64,000 nucleotides of DNA, taken from contig NZ_SMAJ01000003.1 in the NCBI RefSeq assembly GCF_004346225.1, positions 372,001 to 436,000 on the forward strand, given 5' to 3'. How positions within the stretch are numbered: the first letter of the stretch is position 1; every line of letters starts with the position of its first letter. Shown here in pieces: positions 56,220 through 64,000 of the stretch. This DNA is from Paralcaligenes ureilyticus (lineage in GTDB: Bacteria > Pseudomonadota > Gammaproteobacteria > Burkholderiales > Burkholderiaceae_B). Below the pieces are notes generated by a model. The model saw only the letters and a program-made list of their open reading frames with translations, had not been told where the DNA came from and searched no databases. The position numbers and the translations under genes were made by a program.

Positions 56220-56974
56220 GCCTGCTCGAGGTCCACAATGTTTCTCAGCATTTCGGTGAGCTCGTGGCGGTGAAGAACGTCTCGCTCAACGTCGAAGAGG
56301 GTGAACTGCACGCAATCATCGGGCCGAACGGCGCAGGCAAGACGACGTTTTTCAACATGCTCAGCGGGTTCTATCAGCCGACACATGGGCATATCGTGTT
56401 CGATGGCATCGACTGCACGGCCATGCCGCCCCAGACACGTGTTGCGAGGGGCATGGCAAGGACATTCCAGATCACGGAAGTCTTTCGAGAGCTGACCGTG
56501 CGCGAAAACATACGCGTCGCCGTCGAAGTGACACAGGGGTTGAGGCTAAAGGTGTTTCGTTCCCGGCAGCAAGCCGCCGAAACAGATGAGCGCGTCGACG
56601 AACTGATCGAGATCGGCAAGCTGACAGGAAAGGAGAACCGCTACGTAGGTGAACTTTCGCATGGCGACCAGCGTTCGACGGAAATCATGATGGCGCTCGC
56701 ACTCAAGCCCAAGCTGCTGCTGCTTGACGAGCCCGCGGCGGGCATGGGGAATCAGGAAACTTACGACACGGCGTTGCTGATTCGGAGGCTGCATCGCAGC
56801 CAAAAACTGACGATCATATTGGTCGAACACGATATGCGCGTCATCTTCAACCTGGCCGACCGCATCACCGTGCTGACCGAAGGCGAGGTGCTGGATCAGG
56901 GTACGCCCGACGAAATCGCAGCCAGCGAGAAAGTACAAGTTGCCTATCTGGGGGAACAGCATGAAGGCGCTTGA
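56216..56974 (+). CDS. livG: Branched-chain amino-acid-type ABC ATP-binding protein (LivG family)
   Basis: This 252-residue ATPase has Walker A GPNGAGKTTFFNML, LVRxxQ-like region RTFQITEVFRELTVREN, Walker B LLLLDEPAAGMGNQET and the LivG-type C-terminus. Its signature motif reads LSHGDQRSTEIMMAL instead of LSGGxQ; the G-to-H change is common in LivG proteins. The ATG at 56216 overlaps the LivM-type stop codon. It overlaps the LivF-type gene by 14 bp. Confidence 0.9.
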   Translation: MSLLEVHNVSQHFGELVAVKNVSLNVEEGELHAIIGPNGAGKTTFFNMLSGFYQPTHGHIVFDGIDCTAMPPQTRVARGMARTFQITEVFRELTVRENIRVAVEVTQGLRLKVFRSRQQAAETDERVDELIEIGKLTGKENRYVGELSHGDQRSTEIMMALALKPKLLLLDEPAAGMGNQETYDTALLIRRLHRSQKLTIILVEHDMRVIFNLADRITVLTEGEVLDQGTPDEIAASEKVQVAYLGEQHEGA

Positions 56975-57686
56975 GATACAGCAACTGAACACCTACTACG
57001 GCAAAAGCCATATCCTCCAAGGGGTGGACCTGGAGGTCGGCGAAGGGGAACTGGTCACGCTGCTGGGTCGCAATGGCGCGGGCAAGTCCACTACCTTGCG
57101 CAGCATCATGGGGATGACACCGGCGCGTGCCGGCCATGTGCGGATATTCGGTACGGACTCGACACATCTGCCACCCTTTCACATTGCGAGGCTGGGTGTA
57201 GGCCTGGTTCCGGAGGGGCGTCGCATCTTTGCCAATCTGACCGTCGAGGAAAACCTCAAAGTCCCCGTGGATCGTCCGGGCCCATGGAGCATCGCCCGCA
57301 TTTACAAGCTCTTTCCGCGCTTGGCCGAACGCAAATCGCACAAAGGGCAACAGCTGTCCGGAGGCGAACAGGAAATGTTGTCAATCGCACGTGTGCTGCT
57401 GCTTAACCCGAAGCTATTGTTGCTCGATGAGCCTTCTCAGGGGCTGGCTCCGCTGATCGTACAGAATGTGTTCGACGTTATTGTCTCTGCCCGCAACGAG
57501 GGCACCTCTGTGCTCCTGATTGAACAGAATGTACGTGCCTCCATCAAAATCGCCGATCGCGCGTATGTGCTGGACCGGGGCTTGATAACGTATAGCGGCG
57601 TTGCGGCTGAATTCGGCCAGGATGAACAGCGCGTTCAGGAGTTGGCGGGCGCCAGCGCCCAGAAGTGGGAGTTCCCTGACGATTGA
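56961..57686 (+). CDS. livF: Branched-chain amino-acid-type ABC ATP-binding protein (LivF family)
   Basis: The 241-residue ATPase completes the importer. Motifs are LNTYYGKSHILQGVDLEV, Walker A GRNGAGKSTTLRSI, LVPEGRRIFANLTVEENL, signature LSGGEQEMLSIARVL and Walker B LLLLDEPSQGLAP. The ATG at 56961 follows GGGGGAA. A REP cluster follows within 20 bp of the stop codon. No enzyme genes are attached to the importer, so its substrate cannot be inferred from neighbours. Confidence 0.92.
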   Translation: MKALEIQQLNTYYGKSHILQGVDLEVGEGELVTLLGRNGAGKSTTLRSIMGMTPARAGHVRIFGTDSTHLPPFHIARLGVGLVPEGRRIFANLTVEENLKVPVDRPGPWSIARIYKLFPRLAERKSHKGQQLSGGEQEMLSIARVLLLNPKLLLLDEPSQGLAPLIVQNVFDVIVSARNEGTSVLLIEQNVRASIKIADRAYVLDRGLITYSGVAAEFGQDEQRVQELAGASAQKWEFPDD

Positions 57687-57703
57687 TGCGCTGTTTTGGG
57701 GGA

Positions 57704-57815
57704 ATGGCAGCCACAAGGGTTGCCGCAACAATCTGTACGAGAATGGCACCCACAAGGGGTGCCGCTACAAATACGTAGCAGCAGTTAATGTAGCGGCACC
57801 CCTTGTGGGTGCCAT
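57704..57815. repeat. REP cluster M (three copies)
   Basis: Two minus-strand REPs (57704-57730, degenerate; 57743-57769) and one plus-strand REP (57789-57815). The last two are head-to-head with a 21-bp spacer starting AAATACGTA. The cluster lies in the convergent gap between livF and the IclR gene. Confidence 0.88.
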
Positions 57816-57898
57816 TTACCCATCGTTTATCCCCGCCATTTACCGCGCTGTATTACCAGCACCTTCCGGAAAGGTTGATCGTTCGAGTAACTGGCCCG

Positions 57899-58738
57899 CT
57901 ACTGGCCGGCGTCAAAGCCGATGCGCGCCGATAACCGGGCGCAGATGTCGGCCAGTATGCTTTTGATTTGTTCGATGTCGGGGCGGGGGGTACCATCGAT
58001 GCGCGCGATATGCGGGATATTGATCGCCGCTACGACGCGGTTGCCCAAGCCCCAGATCGGAAAGGCAATGTTGGTGACGCCGCCAATCTGAATGCTGGGC
58101 ATCGACGCGTGTCCGCGAGCCCGCACTTCTTTGAGCAGGGCAAACAACTGGCCCGGATCCATCTCCAGTTCACCTTCTACCTGGATGTGGCTATTCAACA
58201 TGCGGGTGCGTTCCACCTCATCCTGGTAAGCGAGCAGGACGTGGCCCGAAGAGGTGTCCGTCAGGCCCATCACCACACCCAGCTTCAGTCCGAATGACCA
58301 GCGTTCGGGGCTGTCGACCTGGGCAATCACCACAACGCGTCCATTTTGATATATGGCCAGATGGCACGATTGCCGTGCCCGTTGCGACAGTTCATGCAGC
58401 AACGGTAGTGCAGCGCTTACCAGCGACTTGACGGGTTGGTGCCGGTTGGCAAGCCTGAACATTTTGAGTGTCAGGGTGTAGCGGTCATTCTGGTCGGCGG
58501 CAATATAGCCTCGCCGCTGCAAGGTGACCACCATGCGAAAGATCTCGTTGACATTGCGCCCCAGCGTCTGGCCAAGCTCGTTAAGCGTATAGCCCTCGGT
58601 GCTTTCGCTAAGGGCTTCCAGTATGTCCAGGCCTTTTTCCAGCGCGGGTGCGGTGTAACGCGCCGGGCTCTTGATGTTTGCCGCGGCGCTTATGCCTGTT
58701 GCCGCACCTTGCGTGTGATTTTCTGGTGTGTCGGTCAT
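57899..58738 (-). CDS. IclR family transcriptional regulator
   Basis: The 279-residue protein has an N-terminal winged helix-turn-helix (LNELGQTLGRNVNEIFRMVVTLQRRGYI) followed by an IclR effector domain (LLHELSQRARQSCHLAIYQNGRVVVIAQ, SIQIGGVTNIAFPIWG; cited in parts). IclR regulators often control uptake and breakdown of sugar acids and aromatics. It is divergent from the downstream importer/SDR/FAH operon across 452 bp and is the natural candidate to control it. That link is inferred from arrangement. Confidence 0.9.
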   Translation of the reverse strand: MTDTPENHTQGAATGISAAANIKSPARYTAPALEKGLDILEALSESTEGYTLNELGQTLGRNVNEIFRMVVTLQRRGYIAADQNDRYTLTLKMFRLANRHQPVKSLVSAALPLLHELSQRARQSCHLAIYQNGRVVVIAQVDSPERWSFGLKLGVVMGLTDTSSGHVLLAYQDEVERTRMLNSHIQVEGELEMDPGQLFALLKEVRARGHASMPSIQIGGVTNIAFPIWGLGNRVVAAINIPHIARIDGTPRPDIEQIKSILADICARLSARIGFDAGQ

Positions 58739-58772
58739 GTTTTGTAGATACCGTCTTGAAGGTCAAGGGTTT

Positions 58773-58901
58773 TGACAGCCACAAGGGCTACCACTACAAC
58801 CTGTACGAGAATGGCACCCACAAGGGGTGCCGCTACATTAACTACCGCCGCGTATTTAACTACTGCTACATATGTGTAGCGGCACCCCTTGTGGGTGCCA
58901 T
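58773..58901. repeat. REP cluster N (three copies)
   Basis: Two minus-strand REPs (58773-58799, degenerate with wobble pairs; 58811-58837) and one plus-strand REP (58875-58901). The last two are head-to-head with a 39-bp, two-unit spacer. The cluster lies in the divergent gap before the importer operon. Confidence 0.88.
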
Positions 58902-59159
58902 TCGGCAGTGAATCATCGATAATTTTTGCTATCTTAACGCAATTTATTTTATATAAGAAATATATTTTTATATAAAAAAATAGAATTGTGAGGAAATAGA
59001 ACTATATATAGAAGATACAGCGTAGGGTAATTAGGCATTTAGGGAAACCCCTAACTATAAACAAGCACTTAGCTCTTGCCTGTCGGTATCTTCCTGCTTT
59101 AGGATAGCTTTGTATATATCAAAATTATTTTCACAAATAAAAATAACTATCGAGGCGAT
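58902..59159. promoter_or_regulatory. Very AT-rich control region with a 10-bp A/T palindrome
   Basis: The region is much richer in A/T than the rest of the window. Perfect inverted arms TTTTATATAA (58947-58956) and TTATATAAAA (58968-58977) are 11 bp apart. It is the likely promoter and operator region of the divergent IclR gene and importer operon; exact promoter hexamers were not assigned. Confidence 0.5.
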
Positions 59160-59207
59160 ATGTCCAACGAACCGATGATCATGGCGAGTCATGAATTACC
59201 AGTTTGA
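59160..59207 (+). CDS. Possible 15-residue leader peptide overlapping the permease start
   Basis: An ATG at 59160 preceded by GAGG (59152-59155) opens a 15-codon frame (MSNEPMIMASHELPV, stop 59205-59207). It runs through the start codon of the first permease gene, which has only a weak ribosome-binding site of its own. Translation of the leader could therefore couple to or control permease translation. It may also be chance; no attenuator is evident. Confidence 0.35.
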   Translation: MSNEPMIMASHELPV

Positions 59208-59874
59208 TTTCCAAAGCGTGCTGGCGTATTGGCCCATGTTTCTTGATGGCGCCTGGACAACGCTGCAATTATCTTTCTGGGCTACCTTGGTCGGGTTTGT
59301 TTTTGGCGTTCTGTGTGCGGTTGCGCGCACCGGCGGGCCGACATGGTTGCGCAAGCTCGTCGGGGCCTATGTCGAATTCATACGCAATACGCCGTTGCTG
59401 ATACAAAGCTATTTCCTGATCTTCGGCATGTCCAGCATCGGCATAAGAATGCCCATTATGTTTGGCGCCGTTCTGGCTTTGGTCATCAATATCGGCGCGT
59501 ATACCTGTGAAATTGTTCGCGCCGGAATCGACTCCATACATAAAGGCCAGCTTGAGGCCGCGCAATGTCTGGGCCTGTCGCCAGGCCAGGTGTACTGGCA
59601 CGTTATTTTGCGGCCAGCCGTCGAGCGGGTCTATCCGGCGCTTGCCAGCCAATATGTGTTGTTGATGCTGGCCACCAGTATTTTGTCGGCGGTGGGGGCC
59701 AATGAACTCTTTGGGGTCTCCAATCAGGTTCAGGCCAATACGTTTCGCAACTTTGAAGTGTTCATCGTTTTGTGGGTACTGTATTTGTGCCTGTCGGCCC
59801 TGGTTCGCCTGGTTTTCTGGCTGGTGGGCCAATTCGTATTCGTGCGCCGGCGCAAGCTCGGCACGTCCTTGTAA
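59191..59874 (+). CDS. Polar amino-acid-type ABC transporter permease
   Basis: The 227-residue permease belongs to the His/Glu/Gln-type importer family. It has FLDGAWTTLQLSFWATLVGF, VEFIRNTPLLIQSYFLIFG and the EAA loop AAQCLGLSPGQVYWHVILRPA. Five helices are predicted. The ATG at 59191 yields the family-typical start (MNYQFDFQSVLAYWPMF). Together with the next permease it forms the heteromeric channel. The operon context (SDR and FAH enzymes) makes a carboxylic or sugar-acid ligand as likely as an amino acid. Confidence 0.9.
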   Translation: MNYQFDFQSVLAYWPMFLDGAWTTLQLSFWATLVGFVFGVLCAVARTGGPTWLRKLVGAYVEFIRNTPLLIQSYFLIFGMSSIGIRMPIMFGAVLALVINIGAYTCEIVRAGIDSIHKGQLEAAQCLGLSPGQVYWHVILRPAVERVYPALASQYVLLMLATSILSAVGANELFGVSNQVQANTFRNFEVFIVLWVLYLCLSALVRLVFWLVGQFVFVRRRKLGTSL

Positions 59875-59883
59875 GGAGCGGCG

Positions 59884-60531
59884 ATGACTGTGCAACAGCT
59901 CGATTATTTGCTGCAAGGGGCGTGGGGGACTCTGCTGCTCTCGTGCCTTACGTTTATCTTTGCCGGCATGCTGGGACTGGTGGTCGCCCTGTCCAGAGTG
60001 TCCCCCGATCGCGCGGTGCGGGCAGCCTCTTCGGCATACATTCAGTTAATACAAGGTACGCCCTTGCTGGTCTTGATGGGCGTCTGTTTCTACGGCCCGA
60101 ATTTGTTGGGCATGACCAGTGTGCCGGCTTTGTTTGCGGCCACCCTGGCGTTGACCATCCAGTCCAGCGCGTATTTTGGGGAAATCTGGCGCGGGTGTAT
60201 TCAGTCGGTGGCTAAAAATCAGTGGGAAGCGGCAGAGTGCCTGGGATTGAGCCGCTTTCAGCGCATGGCCCTGGTTATTTTGCCGCAAGCTTTGCGCATT
60301 GCCACACCGCCCACCGTGGGCTTTATGGTGCAAATTGTTAAAAACACCTCGGTGGCGTCTTTAGTCATTGGCTATGCGGAGCTCGCCTATAACGCCAAGA
60401 TTCTGAACAACTCGACCTTTGAGCCTTTTCTTTATTTCGGCTGTGCGGCGTTTTTGTATTTTATTATCTGTTATCCCCTGTCTCGTTGGAGCCGTAAACT
60501 GGAAGGGAGGCTGAATGTCGCTCGTAGTTGA
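59884..60531 (+). CDS. Polar amino-acid-type ABC transporter permease (second subunit)
   Basis: The 215-residue permease resembles its neighbour, with GAWGTLLLSCLTFIFAGMLG, IQLIQGTPLLVLMGVCFYG and the EAA loop AAECLGLSRFQRMALVILPQA. It starts 9 bp after the first permease and overlaps the ATPase gene by 17 bp, so the three are surely co-transcribed. Confidence 0.9.
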   Translation: MTVQQLDYLLQGAWGTLLLSCLTFIFAGMLGLVVALSRVSPDRAVRAASSAYIQLIQGTPLLVLMGVCFYGPNLLGMTSVPALFAATLALTIQSSAYFGEIWRGCIQSVAKNQWEAAECLGLSRFQRMALVILPQALRIATPPTVGFMVQIVKNTSVASLVIGYAELAYNAKILNNSTFEPFLYFGCAAFLYFIICYPLSRWSRKLEGRLNVARS

Positions 60532-61243
60532 ACTCAAAGAAGTACATAAGCGCTTTGGCGCGCAACACGTGCTTAAAGGCATTTCGCTGTCTGTGCATAA
60601 AGGCGAGATCGTGGCGGTCATCGGCCAGAGCGGCTCGGGCAAAAGCACGGCATTGCGCTGCATGGATCGCCTGGAAATCGTCGACGGCGGCGAAATTACG
60701 GTGTGCGGCCACAAAATCACAGGCGAAAGCCCCGATTTGAGCAGCTTGCGGCGCGACGTCGGGATCGTATTCCAGAGCTACAACCTGTTCCCGCACCTGA
60801 CCGTGCTGCAAAACATTACTTTGGCACCCGTGCATGTCAAGAAGTTGTCCAGGCACGAAGCCCGCGAGGTGGCCGACCGTGTGCTGGCGCAGGTAGGCCT
60901 GGAAGACAAGCGCGATGCGTATCCCGAGCAATTGTCGGGCGGCCAGCAGCAGCGCGTGGCGATTGCCCGTTCGCTTGCCATGGACCCGCAACTGATGCTG
61001 TTCGACGAGGTCACATCGGCGCTCGATCCGCAGTTGACGGGCGAAGTGCTTAAGGTGATTGAAGGCTTGGCGGTAAAGGGCATGACCATGGTTCTGGTGA
61101 CGCATGAAATGGCGTTCGCTTATAAGCTGGCCAACCGTGTCGTGTTTATGCATCAAGGACAGGTATGGGAGGAAGGCACCAGCCAGATTCTCAAGAACCC
61201 TGTAACGAAAGAGCTGCAGGAATTTGTGGGCAATGGTTTGTAG
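60515..61243 (+). CDS. Polar amino-acid-type ABC transporter ATP-binding protein
   Basis: The 242-residue ATPase has Walker A GQSGSGKSTALRCM, VFQSYNLFPHLTVLQNI, signature LSGGQQQRVAIARSL and Walker B LMLFDEVTSALDP, a GlnQ/HisP-like pattern. The start at 60515 lies inside the end of the preceding permease gene. A 7-bp stem-loop follows the stop codon, before the binding-protein gene. Confidence 0.93.
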   Translation: MSLVVELKEVHKRFGAQHVLKGISLSVHKGEIVAVIGQSGSGKSTALRCMDRLEIVDGGEITVCGHKITGESPDLSSLRRDVGIVFQSYNLFPHLTVLQNITLAPVHVKKLSRHEAREVADRVLAQVGLEDKRDAYPEQLSGGQQQRVAIARSLAMDPQLMLFDEVTSALDPQLTGEVLKVIEGLAVKGMTMVLVTHEMAFAYKLANRVVFMHQGQVWEEGTSQILKNPVTKELQEFVGNGL

Positions 61244-61254
61244 TTTGGCGACAA

Positions 61255-61274
61255 GCGCTGCAACACCGCAGCGC
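61255..61274 (+). promoter_or_regulatory. Intercistronic stem-loop before the binding-protein gene
   Basis: A perfect 7-bp stem GCGCTGC/GCAGCGC with a 6-nt loop lies between the ATPase and binding-protein genes. It lacks a T-run, so it is not a classical terminator. Such hairpins can protect one mRNA end and help raise receptor levels relative to the membrane parts; this role is inferred. Confidence 0.45.
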
Positions 61275-61303
61275 CTGGGTAGACACAATCTGGAGAGGGT
61301 CAA

Positions 61304-62137
61304 ATGAAGGTTGATATCAATAAAACCGGTATGAAAAAAGCGGTATCGCGCATCCTGGGGTTTGGCGTTTTGGCCGCCGCGCTCGGGGTGGCCAGCGTGC
61401 CGGCGCAGGCCAACGATTTGAGCGTCATCAAGGCCAACAAGGTGATTCGCATTGCCCTTGATTTGGGCACGCCGCCCTTTGGCACTAAAGACGCCACGAT
61501 GAAGCCCATAGGGTCCGATGTTGAAACGGCCGAGCTTCTGGCCAAGGACCTGGGCGTGAAGATGGAACTGGTGCCCACAACGGGCGCCAATCGGGTTCCA
61601 TTTTTGCTGACCAACAAGGCCGATCTGGTGGTGGCGAGTTTCTCGATTACACCCGAGCGCCAGAAGGTCGTGGATTTTTCCGTTCCTTATGCGGCGATCC
61701 AGGCCGTGGTGGGCGCGCCCAAGAGCATGAACATCAAAACCTTGAAAGATCTGGTGGGCAAAACGGTAATTTCCACGCGTGGCACCACCAACGATCAGGC
61801 GATTACCAAGCAGGCGCTGCCAGGTACTCATATCTTGCGCTTTGATGATGACGCTACCTCGATTACCGCGGTGATCAGCGGGCAGGGTGACATCTTCGCA
61901 ACGGCTCCGGCCTTGTTGCAGGGGATCAATCAGAAAGATCCGAAAAAGCAGATGGAAACCAAGATTGTGTTGTCGCAGGCCATGCTGGGTGTGGGCCTGG
62001 CCAAGGGCAATACCGAGTTGAAAGCCTGGGTCGATAACTGGGTGCGGGCAAATCTGAAAAACGGCAAGCTCAATGCTATTTACCAAAAATACCATGGCGC
62101 TCCTTTGCCGGAATCGGTAACGAGCGCGGGCAAGTAA
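61304..62137 (+). CDS. Periplasmic binding protein of the polar amino-acid-type importer (SBP family 3)
   Basis: The 277-residue receptor has a signal peptide (about 1-36, ending PAQA) and the family 3 pattern IRIALDLGTPPFG, ETAELLAKDLGVKMELVP, DLVVASFSITPERQKVVDFSVPY (cited in part) and LVGKTVISTRGTTNDQA. The start at 61304 follows GGAGAGGG (61292-61299). The loss of the usual Tyr/Asp amino-acid-binding pattern could not be judged by eye, so the ligand class remains open. Confidence 0.9.
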   Translation: MKVDINKTGMKKAVSRILGFGVLAAALGVASVPAQANDLSVIKANKVIRIALDLGTPPFGTKDATMKPIGSDVETAELLAKDLGVKMELVPTTGANRVPFLLTNKADLVVASFSITPERQKVVDFSVPYAAIQAVVGAPKSMNIKTLKDLVGKTVISTRGTTNDQAITKQALPGTHILRFDDDATSITAVISGQGDIFATAPALLQGINQKDPKKQMETKIVLSQAMLGVGLAKGNTELKAWVDNWVRANLKNGKLNAIYQKYHGAPLPESVTSAGK

Positions 62138-62240
62138 TCAGTGGCGCGTGTGCCGGTACGTCATGGCGAGCCGGCATACGCGATTCAGGAAAGATGGGCA
62201 GGGCGGGTGCCGTGCCTTTGGCATATTGTATTTGGAGTGA

Positions 62241-62990
<750 letters not shown>

Positions 62991-63031
62991 CGACGGGCGG
63001 CCTGGGCATTTCGATTGAGAAGGAACTAAGC

Positions 63032-63889
63032 ATGAAATTATTACGTTTTGGGCCCGTGGGCCAGGAAAAACCCGGATGTCTCGATGCGCAAGGCAAGGTG
63101 CGCGATTTGTCGGGCAAGGTGCCCGACATCGACGCTCGGACATTGAGTCCGGCGCAATTAAAGGCTCTCCAGACCATTGATGTGGCCAGCCTGCCCATCG
63201 TGAATAATCCCGGCCGCATCGGCACGCCGTATTCAGGTCTGGGCAAATTTATTTGCGTGGGCCTGAACTATAGCGATCATGCGGCGGAAACCGGCGCTGA
63301 CATACCCAAAGAGCCTATTCTTTTCAGCAAATGGTCGACGCCGTCGGGCGCCAATGATCCCATCGTCATGCCCAAAGGCTCGGTCAAGACGGATTGGGAA
63401 GTGGAGCTGGGCGTCGTGATAGGCGTCAAGGCGCGTTACGTTAGCCTGGCCGATGCCCTCAAGCATGTGGCTGGCTACTGCGTGGTCAACGACGTGTCCG
63501 AGCGTGAATACCAGCTTGAGCGCGGCAGTCAATGGGACAAGGGCAAGGGTTGCGATACCTTCGGCCCCGTTGGGCCCTGGCTGGTAACGGCCGACGAAGT
63601 CGCCGATCCGCAAAATCTGGCCATGTGGCTGGAGGTGAACGGCAAGCGTTTTCAAAATGGCCATACCCGGACCATGATTTTCAATGTGGCGTTTCTGGTG
63701 CATTACATCAGCCAGTTCACAACGCTCCATCCGGGCGACCTGATCTCCACCGGGACGCCTCCCGGCGTCGGCCTTGGGCAGAAGCCGCCTGTTTATCTGA
63801 AAGCCGGCGATGTTGTGCGTCTGGGCATCGACGGCTTGGGCGAGCAGCAGCAAAAAGTGCACGCCTGGGATAGTAATCTGCTGAATTGA
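63032..63889 (+). CDS. Fumarylacetoacetate hydrolase family protein
   Basis: FAH-family enzymes hydrolyse C-C bonds of 2,4-diketo acids or related compounds with Mg or Ca. The 285-residue protein starts MKLLRFGPVGQEKPGCLD and has FICVGLNYSDHAAETG, the metal-binding VELGVVIG, CVVNDVSEREYQ, FGPVGPWLV and LISTGTPPGVGLG. This N-terminal form matches 2,4-diketo-3-deoxy-L-fuconate hydrolase-like and ureidoglycolate lyase-like members. Together with the SDR it may split a diketo sugar acid into pyruvate and a short acid. The exact substrate is inference. Confidence 0.87.
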   Translation: MKLLRFGPVGQEKPGCLDAQGKVRDLSGKVPDIDARTLSPAQLKALQTIDVASLPIVNNPGRIGTPYSGLGKFICVGLNYSDHAAETGADIPKEPILFSKWSTPSGANDPIVMPKGSVKTDWEVELGVVIGVKARYVSLADALKHVAGYCVVNDVSEREYQLERGSQWDKGKGCDTFGPVGPWLVTADEVADPQNLAMWLEVNGKRFQNGHTRTMIFNVAFLVHYISQFTTLHPGDLISTGTPPGVGLGQKPPVYLKAGDVVRLGIDGLGEQQQKVHAWDSNLLN

Positions 63890-63927
63890 TTCATTACTTT
63901 AAAGCGGGCACAGCCCGGGAGTTTTTG

Positions 63928-64000
63928 ATGTTACACAAGTCGTTCAAGAAAATAATGGCGGTAAAGGCTTTGTCCGTGATTGGCGCGTCTCTGATTGCCA
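63928..64000 (+). CDS. Start of a secreted protein, cut by the window end
   Basis: An ATG at 63928 with GGGAG at 63917-63921 opens a frame reading MLHKSFKKIMAVKALSVIGA and on to the edge, a typical signal-peptide start (basic, then hydrophobic). It follows the FAH gene by 38 bp. A Bug-type or other binding protein is likely, but nothing beyond the signal peptide can be seen. Confidence 0.6.
   Translation, partial: MLHKSFKKIMAVKALSVIGASLIA

Noticed and set aside
60464-62095. Long open frame (543 codons) on the minus strand opposite the importer ATPase and receptor genes
   Set aside because: Both plus-strand genes are certain from their motifs, and the antisense translation shows no recognisable domain.

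Overview
The window looks like chromosomal DNA of a betaproteobacterium of the order Burkholderiales, most likely Alcaligenaceae (the Bordetella / Achromobacter / Pusillimonas group). This rests on the gene order cysS - alkA-type glycosylase - accA - tilS - lysC - tRNA-Ser, on trmJ-cysE divergent from suhB, on a Bug-type (tripartite tricarboxylate family) periplasmic receptor, and on the many amino-acid and peptide ABC importers typical of that family. No phage, integrase, transposase or CRISPR array was seen.

Layout. 1-10 kb: cysJ-type flavoprotein, a ribosomal-oxygenase-like cupin, mutS, and a very large GGDEF-EAL sensor. 10-16.7 kb: a DUF4337 protein, then an aldolase / four-carbon-acid kinase / isomerase operon, a DUF1345 membrane protein, and a DedA-PAP2-LssY fusion. 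16.7-24.9 kb: an Lrp-type regulator divergent from ornithine cyclodeaminase-arginase; then a phosphopantetheinyl transferase, a luciferase-like monooxygenase, a methyltransferase, an acyl-CoA synthetase and an MscS channel. 25.4-27.8 kb: a Bug receptor with a two-subunit 3-oxoacid CoA-transferase. 27.9-41.8 kb: mostly housekeeping genes (cysE, trmJ, suhB, TerC-CBS protein, uppP, lpxH, cyclophilin, TPR lipoprotein-like protein, cysS, DNA glycosylase, accA, tilS, lysC, tRNA-Ser GCU). 42.5-52.4 kb: an accessory catabolic operon with a complete Dpp-type peptide importer, a YtcJ-type amidohydrolase, a CobW-type metallochaperone GTPase and an MlrC-type metallopeptidase. 53-57.7 kb: a complete Liv-type branched-chain amino-acid importer. 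57.9-64 kb: an IclR regulator divergent from a polar-amino-acid-type importer followed by an SDR dehydrogenase, an FAH-family hydrolase and the start of a secreted protein.

The most unusual content is between the genes. A short palindromic repeat with a GTAG head and a 7-bp stem (28 near-complete copies, 14 clusters) has the hallmarks of RAYT-associated REP sequences. Its stem variants keep base pairing through paired changes. In head-to-head pairs the spacer is 20-21, 39-40 or 61 bp, i.e. one, two or three units of about 20 bp. One copy encodes the last nine residues of the phosphopantetheinyl transferase. Two copies of a second, MITE-like element with TA target sites sit exactly on the TA of stop codons, so that the flanking genes (mscS-like, uppP, lpxH) end on the element's terminal TAG. 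A third, nested inverted-repeat element lies between tilS and lysC.

Functionally the window joins core metabolism (sulfur assimilation and cysteine, fatty-acid initiation, lysine/threonine entry, lipid A, cell-wall carrier recycling) with at least five separate uptake-plus-catabolism modules. All functions are inferred from recognisable motifs and gene context; no database search was run.
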